Positions 1 to 6,076 of a DNA stretch of 7,142 nucleotides are shown in pieces. Source of the DNA: Novosphingobium sp. GTDB lineage: Bacteria > Pseudomonadota > Alphaproteobacteria > Sphingomonadales > Sphingomonadaceae. The notes beneath the pieces were generated by a model, which made no database searches, was not told the DNA's origin, and saw only the letters and a program-made list of their open reading frames with translations. Made by a program: the position numbers and the translations under genes. The stretch spans positions 1 through 7,142 of the forward strand of contig JADYXV010000173.1 in the NCBI GenBank assembly GCA_020853995.1, given 5' to 3'. Each line of letters begins with the position of its first letter. The first letter of the stretch is position 1.

Positions 1-1495
1 AGAACCTTGCAAGACTGCGCTTGAACAAAGCGTTTGCGGGATCTTTGTCGCTAGCCTGTTTCAACAAACCAAGCGCGACTTCACGGTCCCGCCCCCCCGC
101 AGCCCTGACATAGCCTGCCATATAGGTCATGTCCGGGTCTTCGGGACGCAAAGCCCGCGCTTCGTCAGCGGCCTTGATGGCGTCGTCCGTACGGCCCGCA
201 CGGCTCAATGCCATGGCAAGACGCTTCATCACTTCGGCATCCTTGCCCAATTGCGCCAACTGGCCATAAGCTGCGATGGCCCCGTTCCAGTCCTCGCGGG
301 CAAGAGCGTTCTGGCCTTTGCTGTTCAGTTCCGCGGTCTGGCTGGTACGGATCGCAGCCAGCCTTGCCTTCAGGACGTCTGCATCGGCACTCCCCAAGGC
401 GCGCGACGCCCTCTCGGCCAGTTGCAGTTCCTCTGGACCGGCCAGAATGCTGTCCGAAAGTGGCCGGATGGTTGCATAAGCAGCCGCAGCATCACCTGTG
501 GCAAGCTGCGACTGGGCAAGCATCAGACGCGAATAGGGGTTGTTGGGTGACCGGCTCAGCGCACGCTGGAACATGGCGCGCGCCTGCTCGGGATGATCGG
601 TACGCAGCATCGCTTCGGCATAAGTCAGGCCATTGGTCGATACAGGATCAAGTGTGCTTTCCTGGGCAGACAGCACTTTGCGCACTTCCTCCCAATTCCC
701 CTGCATAGCTGCAAATTGCACCTTCAGATCAATGACGCCGCGATCATCGGGTGCCAGCGCAGCGGCCCGTTCAGTCATCGCTATGGCATCGTCCAGCTTG
801 CCCTCCATGTCATAGGCTTTGGCCCGTGCGATCCACGGGTCCGCCAGCTTGGGATAGCGTTTTGCCGCACGTTCAAGCGTCGCGTGGGCATCGGCCATTT
901 TGCCGCGCCGGGCGGCAATGTCGGCAGAGAGCATTAAGCCGTCAAAGTTATCGGGCGCCAACCGGAAAAGCGCGGCGACTTGCTGCTGTGCACCGTCAAG
1001 GTCTTCGGCGTCGATCAGGAACCGTGCGTAGTCGCGCAACAGCAGCGGGTCGCTGCCCGCAGCAATACCGCGCCGCATCGCATCAATTCCGCCTTGCGTA
1101 TCCTTGAGCGCAATTCTGGCCGCCGCGCGCACCCGCCATGCCGTGGTAGAATTGTCATCCGCCAGCATGGCTAGCGCCTGCTCAGCCTTCCCGCGCAACA
1201 ATGCCGCCTCGGCACGGATGCGGTTCAGTTCGGGGCCTTTGAAGCCCAGACGCTCCAGACGGTCTGCACTCGCCTGTGCCCCATCGCCATCACCCAGACG
1301 CAATTGCACGCCTGCCAGCAGCTTGAGAAGTTCGACATCGTCGCCCTTTGCAGCCAGCGCAGCGGTCAGATCGACGCGTGCAGCGCCAAGCTCCATACCG
1401 GCGATTTCATCGCGCGCACGTGCAATGCGCGCAGCAGGATCATCACCACATGAGGCGATCAACAGGGCGAGCGGGAGAATCAGGGTCTTTTTCAT
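1..1495 (-). CDS. TPR-repeat lipoprotein, C-terminus cut by window edge
   Basis: This reading frame is open without a stop from the ATG at 1495 to the left edge, giving 498 codons plus one base. The N-terminus is a lipoprotein signal: Met-Lys-Lys, a hydrophobic stretch, then the lipobox I-A-S-C with the lipidated cysteine at residue 16. Gly at +2 does not suggest inner-membrane retention, so outer-membrane anchoring facing the periplasm is inferred. The rest is Ala/Leu-rich helical repeat sequence of the tetratricopeptide kind. The clearest units lie near residues 186-250 (ending AAALAPDD), 290-335 (MFQRALSRSPNNP, then LMLAQSQLATGD) and 396-490 (EARALRPEDPDMTYMAGYVRAAGG, then LLKQASDKDPANALFKRSLA). 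Such proteins are protein-protein scaffolds; the partner cannot be read from the sequence. The start region (CGDDPAARIARARDEI) resembles the opening of PrsT-type TPR lipoproteins of exopolysaccharide/PEP-CTERM loci, but no such neighbours are visible. There is no strong Shine-Dalgarno ahead of the ATG. The gene is transcribed divergently from ychF. Confidence 0.86.
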   Translation of the reverse strand, partial: MKKTLILPLALLIASCGDDPAARIARARDEIAGMELGAARVDLTAALAAKGDDVELLKLLAGVQLRLGDGDGAQASADRLERLGFKGPELNRIRAEAALLRGKAEQALAMLADDNSTTAWRVRAAARIALKDTQGGIDAMRRGIAAGSDPLLLRDYARFLIDAEDLDGAQQQVAALFRLAPDNFDGLMLSADIAARRGKMADAHATLERAAKRYPKLADPWIARAKAYDMEGKLDDAIAMTERAAALAPDDRGVIDLKVQFAAMQGNWEEVRKVLSAQESTLDPVSTNGLTYAEAMLRTDHPEQARAMFQRALSRSPNNPYSRLMLAQSQLATGDAAAAYATIRPLSDSILAGPEELQLAERASRALGSADADVLKARLAAIRTSQTAELNSKGQNALAREDWNGAIAAYGQLAQLGKDAEVMKRLAMALSRAGRTDDAIKAADEARALRPEDPDMTYMAGYVRAAGGRDREVALGLLKQASDKDPANALFKRSLARF

Positions 1496-1523
1496 GGCGA
1501 CATTTTCGCACCCAGCCCTGAAA

Positions 1524-1552
1524 TTTTCGTGAAAACCTGCGAAGAATAGGCT
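1524..1552 (+). promoter_or_regulatory. Weak candidate promoter for ychF in the divergent intergenic region
   Basis: The 127 bp between the TPR lipoprotein and ychF must hold promoters for both directions. On the plus strand TTTTCG (1524-1529) and TAGGCT (1547-1552) stand 17 bp apart, a normal sigma-70 spacing, and would give a leader of roughly 60 nt before ychF. Each hexamer matches the consensus only partly. TTTTCGTGAAAA at 1524-1535 is also a small dyad (5-bp arms, 2-bp centre), and GGTTTCCAAACC at 1567-1578 is another; either could be a protein site or chance. No clear promoter for the leftward gene was found. Confidence 0.22.
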
Positions 1553-1609
1553 GAATCGTCGGCGAAGGTTTCCAAACCCGCCAACCACCGCTAAGGGCGC
1601 GATCCAGAC

Positions 1610-1615
1610 AAGGAG
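1610..1615 (+). promoter_or_regulatory. Ribosome binding site deciding the ychF start
   Basis: AAGGAG ends 7 nt before the ATG at 1623. An in-frame GTG at 1617 lies only 1 nt after it, too close to be used, so the ATG at 1623 is the start. This gives the usual N-terminus MGFRCGIVGLPNVGKST. Confidence 0.85.
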
Positions 1616-1622
1616 TGTGGAA

Positions 1623-2723
1623 ATGGGTTTTCGTTGCGGTATCGTCGGGCTTCCCAATGTCGGCAAGTCGACGCTGTTCAATGCGCTGACCGAAACGCAA
1701 GCTGCGCAGGCAGCGAACTATCCGTTCTGCACGATTGAGCCCAACGTCGGCAATGTCGGCGTGCCTGACCCCCGGCTTGAGAAGCTGGCCGCGATTGCGG
1801 GCAGCCAGAAGATCATCCCGACGCACTTGGGCTTCGTTGATATTGCAGGCCTTGTGCGTGGTGCGTCAAAGGGCGAAGGCCTTGGCAACCAGTTCCTTGG
1901 CAACATTCGCGAAGTGGACGCCATCGTCCATGTGTTGAGATGCTTTGAGAACGATGACATCCAGCACGTTGATAACAAGGTTGATCCTGTGTCTGACGCA
2001 GACACGGTGGAAACCGAGTTGATGCTGTCCGACCTTGAAAGCCTGGAAAAGCGCGTTCCGGCAGCAGTGAAGAAGGCCGCGCAAGGCGACAAGGAAAACA
2101 AGCTGATCGCATCGGTCCTTGGCCAAGCGCTTGAATTGCTGCGCGAAGGCAAGCCTGCCCGCCTGACCAAGCCCAAGGACGAGGAAGAAGAACGCGTTTT
2201 CAAGCAGGCGCAATTGCTGACGGCCAAGCCGGTGCTTTACGTTTGCAATGTTGACGAGGAAAGCGCGGCTGAAGGCAACGCCTTTTCGGCCCGCGTGTTC
2301 GAAAAGGCCAAGGCTGAGGGCGCAAACGCGGTAATCGTATCGGCCGCCATCGAATCCGAACTGGTCGGCATGGACCCGGAAGAGCGCAGCGTGTTCCTTG
2401 AAGAAATGGGCCTGCACGAAACCGGCCTCGCCCGCGTAATCCGATCAGGGTATGAACTGCTGCACCTGATCACGTTCTTCACAGTCGGCCCCAAGGAAGC
2501 GCGCGCATGGACTACGCATCAAGGCGCAAAGGCTCCTGAAGCGGCTGGCGAAATCCATTCCGACATGCAGCGCGGCTTCATCCGCGCAGAAACCATTGCC
2601 TATGATGATTTCGTATCGCTGGGCGGCGAAAGCGCCGCGCGTGATGCGGGCAAGCTGCGGCAAGAAGGCAAGGAATACCAGATCAAGGACGGTGACGTCC
2701 TGCATTTCAAGTTCAACGTCTGA
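1623..2723 (+). CDS. ychF: Ribosome-associated ATPase YchF (OLA1/EngD family)
   Basis: The product has 366 aa, the normal family length. YchF is a cytosolic P-loop protein of the Obg-related TRAFAC class that binds ribosomes, prefers ATP to GTP and has been tied to translation and stress responses. The P-loop GLPNVGKST is at residues 9-17. The G3 segment DIAGLVRGAS begins at 73, with leucine after the glycine in place of a catalytic glutamine, as in the HAS (hydrophobic-substituted) class. The G4 site reads NVDE (209-212), the NxxE form that accounts for loss of guanine specificity. His115 after CFEN and Cys36 in NYPFCT align with conserved residues discussed for catalysis and redox control in E. 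coli YchF. A charged helical stretch spans about 130-200, and a C-terminal TGS domain covers about 281-364, ending DGDVLHFKFNV. All motifs are intact. The neighbour is not pth, which often precedes ychF elsewhere. It is followed on the same strand by a DUF1206 gene after 83 bp; co-transcription is possible but not shown. Confidence 0.97.
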   Translation: MGFRCGIVGLPNVGKSTLFNALTETQAAQAANYPFCTIEPNVGNVGVPDPRLEKLAAIAGSQKIIPTHLGFVDIAGLVRGASKGEGLGNQFLGNIREVDAIVHVLRCFENDDIQHVDNKVDPVSDADTVETELMLSDLESLEKRVPAAVKKAAQGDKENKLIASVLGQALELLREGKPARLTKPKDEEEERVFKQAQLLTAKPVLYVCNVDEESAAEGNAFSARVFEKAKAEGANAVIVSAAIESELVGMDPEERSVFLEEMGLHETGLARVIRSGYELLHLITFFTVGPKEARAWTTHQGAKAPEAAGEIHSDMQRGFIRAETIAYDDFVSLGGESAARDAGKLRQEGKEYQIKDGDVLHFKFNV

Positions 2724-2806
2724 TCGCAAGCCTATGATAGCCCGGCACTTTTCGGGCAGGTAGACGTTCATGTGGCTCAACCAAGAAGGCGGAGCCCGGA
2801 ACAGCA
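2724..2806 (+). other. ychF-DUF1206 intergenic spacer with a short hairpin
   Basis: This 83-bp gap contains GCCCG (2740-2744) and CGGGC (2753-2757) around an 8-nt loop. The stem is only 5 bp and no T-tract follows, so it is a poor intrinsic terminator and readthrough from ychF into the next gene is plausible. GGAG at 2791-2794 is the best purine-rich site before the downstream ATG, though its 12-nt spacing is long. Confidence 0.3.
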
Positions 2807-3592
2807 ATGGTCGACAAATCGGAAAAAGTCGTGTGGCTGGCCAGAACGGGCTTTGCCACACGCGGCGTAGTCTATGTTTTGCTGGCCTACCTCGCACTGA
2901 CCACCGTGCGTCATGATAACGTGGATGACGGTGCCAGCGATGCTTTTGCCATGGTCGCCGATGTCCCGGCTGGTTGGGTGGTGCTTTACCTCGCTGCGGC
3001 AGGCCTGATAGGATATGCGCTTTACCGGTTTTCGGCGGCGTTTTTCGATATTGAACGCAAGGGTTCGGACGCAAAGGGCATTGCCCATCGTATAGGCTAT
3101 TTAGCCAGCGCCTGTGTTCATACAGGTATGGCATGGACCGCTGCAAAGTTCGCTGGCGGCGCAAAAGGATCGGGTGGCGATAAATCAGCGCAATGGGCGG
3201 AAAGCGCGCTTGGCTATTCCTTGGGGTCAACCGTGTTGAGCATTGTCGGATTGGCATTGGCTGTTGCGGCAGTTTTTCAGGCTAAGAGCGCCTTTACTGC
3301 CAGCTTTATGAAACATGTTTCGGCACGCGCGCCACAGGCAACATGCTGGATTGGCCGCGCAGGTCACGCCGCAAGAGCCGTTGTCTTCGCCCTGATCGGC
3401 TGGTCACTTCTCCGTTCGGCATGGTTTGAAAACAGCCGCGAAGTTCTCTCGCTTGGCGGAGTGATCAACGATTTGCGCGATACTGGCAATGCATTCACGC
3501 TTGTGGCCGCAGGGTTGCTGCTGTTCGGCATCTTCAGCATTATCATGGCGCGCTACCGGATCATTCCTGATCCTTTGCCTTCATCACGGTAA
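2807..3592 (+). CDS. DUF1206 family integral membrane protein
   Basis: The product has 261 aa and is a polytopic inner-membrane protein of unknown function. It shows the DUF1206 architecture: three tandem repeats, each of two membrane helices. Repeats open with related motifs: LARTGFATRGVVYVLLAYLAL (11-31, shown here as ARTGFATRG then VVY), AHRIGYLASACVHTGMAW (93-110) and GRAGHAARAVVFALIGWS (183-200). Predicted helices lie near 18-34, 56-75, 97-115, 139-158, 187-204 and 230-248. The first repeat carries the typical GLIGYALYRFSAAFFD segment at its second helix. Short Gly/Lys-rich (about 115-127) and charged loops connect the repeats. There is no cleavable signal peptide, catalytic motif or obvious ligand site, so no reaction can be assigned. 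The ATG at 2807 is the only sensible start: the upstream ATG at 2770 is out of frame. The gene shares a strand with ychF and converges on the mutL-lipoprotein unit with 11 bp between the two stop codons. Confidence 0.87.
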   Translation: MVDKSEKVVWLARTGFATRGVVYVLLAYLALTTVRHDNVDDGASDAFAMVADVPAGWVVLYLAAAGLIGYALYRFSAAFFDIERKGSDAKGIAHRIGYLASACVHTGMAWTAAKFAGGAKGSGGDKSAQWAESALGYSLGSTVLSIVGLALAVAAVFQAKSAFTASFMKHVSARAPQATCWIGRAGHAARAVVFALIGWSLLRSAWFENSREVLSLGGVINDLRDTGNAFTLVAAGLLLFGIFSIIMARYRIIPDPLPSSR

Positions 3593-3597
3593 CGATG

Positions 3598-3617
3598 GCC
3601 GGATCAAATCGTCCGGC
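3598..3617. terminator. GC-rich hairpin between convergent genes, possible bidirectional terminator
   Basis: GCCGGA (3598-3603) pairs perfectly with TCCGGC (3612-3617) around an 8-nt loop, and a further T-G wobble can close it. It lies just after the DUF1206 stop and overlaps the last codons of the minus-strand lipoprotein, where a terminator serving both directions would be expected. Neither strand has a T-tract after the stem, so an intrinsic terminator is not established; it may only stabilise transcript ends. Confidence 0.33.
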
Positions 3618-4104
3618 ATTGTACGTCGCCATTGGCGGTATAAACGGGACGCTCATGCTCGTCGGTAATCACCAACCTGCCTTTGAACTGCTTTCCGGTG
3701 CCCAGCGGAGCAATCGGGCCGCTGGCCGATAACGTCAGCGCGTTCTCTTTGCCGGTGTAGCGCGACCAACTGCCCATCGGCATTTGGGCGCTGCCGGTAT
3801 CGGGTGCCAGAATGATCAGCGCATTTTCAACCTTGATCACCCCGCGCTTGTCTTGCGCCAGCAATACCGCGCCAATCCCGCCGCCTTCAGCCACAAACGC
3901 ACAACCGGTGCCGTGCAGCTTGTTCTTGGTGATATCGGGCGAAAGGATTGGCTGAGGCAGCAGTGCTTCGACCGGAGCCTTGATGTCCTGCGCCGCGTTG
4001 ACCGCAGCAATAGCTTGCGCGTCAGTCGGCTCCTTTTCCTCGCATCCGGCAAGGCATAGAAGCCCGGCAAAAATCAACGCGCTGCGTGGCAAGACCGGCA
4101 TCAT
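3604..4104 (-). CDS. Small predicted lipoprotein coupled to mutL, function unknown
   Basis: The product has 166 aa from the ATG at 4104, or 165 aa from the next ATG at 4101. The N-terminus is a lipoprotein signal: one arginine (R7), hydrophobic residues 9-19, and the lipobox L-A-G-C with Cys21 as the lipidated residue. An acidic stretch (EEKEPTD) follows. The mature part, about 145 aa, looks like a small beta-rich domain; it has two further cysteines (Cys68 in GTGCAF, Cys163 in VQCRTI) that could form a periplasmic disulfide. I do not recognise the family. The start overlaps the mutL stop as ATGATG: the first ATG shares 4 nt with the mutL end, the second shares 1 nt. GGGAG (4112-4108) lies 3 nt from the first and 6 nt from the second, which favours the second, but either means translational coupling and one mRNA. 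Reading frame, signal peptide and coupling make it a real gene. A direct role in mismatch repair is unlikely because the product is exported. Confidence 0.8.
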   Translation of the reverse strand: MMPVLPRSALIFAGLLCLAGCEEKEPTDAQAIAAVNAAQDIKAPVEALLPQPILSPDITKNKLHGTGCAFVAEGGGIGAVLLAQDKRGVIKVENALIILAPDTGSAQMPMGSWSRYTGKENALTLSASGPIAPLGTGKQFKGRLVITDEHERPVYTANGDVQCRTI

Positions 4105-5888
4105 TTTCTCCCGAACAGCTTTTCAATGTCACCATGCGCCAGTTTGACCCACGTCGGACGGCCATGATTGCACTGCCCCGAACGCGGCGTCACTTCCATT
4201 TCGCGCAGCAGGGCGTTCATCTCTGCCACCGACAGCGTCCGCCCTGCCCGCACCGAACCATGGCAAGCCATTGTCGCCAGGATCAGATCAAGCTTTTCGC
4301 CAAGCAGCAAGGCATCGCCGTTTTGCGCCAAGTCATCGGCCACGTCGGCCACCAACTTTGCAGGATCGCCTTTGGCCAAAGCAGCAGGAATGGCCCGCAC
4401 CAACATCGCCCCCGGCCCGAACCTTTCGAGCACAAGCCCGAATTCGGCCAATTTGGCAGAGGCCTCCTCCAACCGGTCACAGGCCACCTCTTCAAGCTCT
4501 ACCACTTCGCCAATCAATAGCGCCTGACTTTGCGCAGCGCCCTGCCCTGCACCGCCCGCGCGCAACCGCTCCAGCACCAGTCGTTCGTGAGCGGCGTGCT
4601 GGTCAACGATGACCAGACCATCCTCGGCTTCGGCCACGATATATGTGTTGGCCACTTGCCCGCGCGCCACGCCCAGCGGGTGCTGCGTCGCTGCGACAAC
4701 CGGCTCTGACGCCTGTTCTGCCCGTCCCGCGATGGGGGCCAGGACCGATTGTTCATAGCCGCGCCACGCCTGACCCGCGTCTGAAACCCGCGCTTCCGGC
4801 CGCCAGGTTGGCGTAAAGATCGAACCTTGCTGCACTGGCACAATCGGCTCTGCCTGCCACGCCGCCATCGCGCTGGCAGATGGGGCCTGCGCCGAACGCC
4901 GGTCGCCGCTCGACAGAGCATGGCGCAGACCGGACACGATCATGCCGCGCACCAGTTGCGGATCACGAAAGCGTACTTCGGTCTTGGCGGGATGGACGTT
5001 TACGTCCACTTCGCCGCCGGGAACCTGAAGGAACAGCGCCAAAACCGCATGTCGATCCCGCGCCAGCATATCGGCATAGGCCCCGCGCACTGCACCGATC
5101 AGCAGCCTGTCCTTCACCGGTCGGCCATTGACGAACAGATACTGGTGATCGGCCATTCCCCGATTGAACGTGGGAAGACCGGCAACGCCAACCAGATGAT
5201 AATCGCCGCGCGAAAGATCGACCGCAACCGAATTGCCCGCCAGTTCGCGCGCTACCAGTTGCGCAACACGCGCCTCCAGCGTCTCATCGGGCTGGACATG
5301 CAGGGCGCGGCGGCCATCATGCTCAAGCGTAAAGCCAAGATCAGGCCGCGCCATGGCAAGACGGCGAACCACATCCTGGGCTGCGGCCCATTCTGACCGG
5401 GCACTGCGCAGGAATTTGCGGCGGGCGGGGATCTTTTCGAACAAGTGCTCCACCCGCACCCGCGTTCCGGGAGGCAGGGCAGCAGGGCCTTCGGACAGGA
5501 GCGTGCCATTGTCGACCACGCGCTTCCAGCCATCTGCGCTACCCTGCGGCCGACTTTCGATGGTCACCTGAGCAACAGAGGCTATCGACGGCAGGGCCTC
5601 GCCGCGAAAGCCGAGCGTCTCGACCTCTTCGATTGCTTCATCTGGCAGCTTTGATGTGGCATGGCGTTCCAGCGCCAGGGCGATCTCGTCAGGCCGCATG
5701 CCACAGCCGTCATCCGTCACTTCGATCATGGCAAGACCGCCTTCGGACAAGCGCACGTGGATGTGCACAGCGCCCGCATCAATGGCGTTTTCGACCAGTT
5801 CTTTCAGCGCGCTGGCAGGGCGTTCAACCACCTCGCCAGCGGCGATACGGTTGATCAAGGTTTCAGGAAGACGGCGGATGACTCGCAT
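4101..5888 (-). CDS. mutL: DNA mismatch repair protein MutL, endonuclease type
   Basis: The product has 595 aa. MutL links mismatch recognition by MutS to strand incision. The N-terminal GHKL ATPase domain (about 1-310) is complete: KELVENAIDAGA with catalytic Glu30 and Mg-binding Asn34, DDGCGM (59-64), RHATSKL (75-81), LGFRGEAL (92-99), then VNGRPVKDRLL and DVNVHPAKTEVRF of the transducer part. A Pro/Ala/Gln-rich linker spans about 325-405. The C-terminal dimerisation domain has the metal-binding nuclease motif DQHA(X)2E(X)4E (429-440), followed by ACHGSVRAG (541-549) and CNHGRP (573-578), ending IEKLFGRK. E. coli MutL lacks this nuclease motif and relies on MutH, so this MutL probably nicks DNA itself. 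The ATG at 5888 is chosen because family members begin just before IRRLP..INRIAAGEV. The frame stays open 25 codons further to a TTG at 5963, but that extension is unlike MutL. There is no clear Shine-Dalgarno. It is followed by the coupled lipoprotein gene and is divergent from mreB. Confidence 0.97.
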   Translation of the reverse strand: MRVIRRLPETLINRIAAGEVVERPASALKELVENAIDAGAVHIHVRLSEGGLAMIEVTDDGCGMRPDEIALALERHATSKLPDEAIEEVETLGFRGEALPSIASVAQVTIESRPQGSADGWKRVVDNGTLLSEGPAALPPGTRVRVEHLFEKIPARRKFLRSARSEWAAAQDVVRRLAMARPDLGFTLEHDGRRALHVQPDETLEARVAQLVARELAGNSVAVDLSRGDYHLVGVAGLPTFNRGMADHQYLFVNGRPVKDRLLIGAVRGAYADMLARDRHAVLALFLQVPGGEVDVNVHPAKTEVRFRDPQLVRGMIVSGLRHALSSGDRRSAQAPSASAMAAWQAEPIVPVQQGSIFTPTWRPEARVSDAGQAWRGYEQSVLAPIAGRAEQASEPVVAATQHPLGVARGQVANTYIVAEAEDGLVIVDQHAAHERLVLERLRAGGAGQGAAQSQALLIGEVVELEEVACDRLEEASAKLAEFGLVLERFGPGAMLVRAIPAALAKGDPAKLVADVADDLAQNGDALLLGEKLDLILATMACHGSVRAGRTLSVAEMNALLREMEVTPRSGQCNHGRPTWVKLAHGDIEKLFGRK

Positions 5889-6029
5889 AGTCAGACAGAG
5901 CCTAGCGCCGAACCTGCGTTTTTTCGAGACAAGCGGAAAAGTTATCCCTTCAATCGCGCACAAGCCTATGGGTTTTGCCGGTAACCCCTGCTAGGGAGCC
6001 ACCTTCCCGGGCGCAAATTCTAAGGGGTC

Positions 6030-6049
6030 TGGCGCATGCCCGTGCGCCA
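6030..6049. repeat. Perfect 7-6-7 inverted repeat upstream of mreB
   Basis: TGGCGCA (6030-6036) and TGCGCCA (6043-6049) are exact inverted copies around a 6-bp centre, 27 bp before the mreB ATG. It could be an operator for a dimeric regulator or a hairpin in the mreB leader. No T-tract follows, so a terminator is unlikely. The surrounding 188-bp mutL-mreB intergenic region (5889-6076) shows no convincing -35/-10 pair in either direction. The nearest plus-strand candidate is TTGCCGG (5975-5981) with GCTA (5990-5993), a poor fit in spacing and in the remaining bases. Confidence 0.5.
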
Positions 6050-6076
6050 AACCGCAGTTTATTTACGGATTTTCTG

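Noticed and set aside
208..1532. Several plus-strand ORFs of 60-166 codons
   Set aside because: They lie opposite the continuous minus-strand TPR lipoprotein frame, have low-complexity Arg/Ser/Pro-rich or otherwise unrecognisable translations, and lack credible ribosome binding sites.
1718..2417. Minus-strand ORFs of 169 and 183 codons inside ychF
   Set aside because: Both are antisense to an intact YchF with all family motifs.
2740..2757. Hairpin after ychF as an intrinsic terminator
   Set aside because: The stem is only 5 bp with an 8-nt loop and no T-tract after it.
2445..3257. 270-codon minus-strand ORF
   Set aside because: It spans the end of ychF, the spacer and much of the DUF1206 gene on the opposite strand; its Arg/Pro-rich translation is typical of a shadow in GC-rich DNA.
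5889..5963. 25-codon N-terminal extension of MutL from a TTG
   Set aside because: The frame is open, but MutL proteins begin at or near the 5888 ATG and the extension has no family-like sequence.
5975..6076. 34-codon N-terminal extension of MreB from a TTG
   Set aside because: It is not MreB-like, would cross the inverted repeat, and the ATG at 6077 gives the standard N-terminus with an acceptable ribosome binding site.
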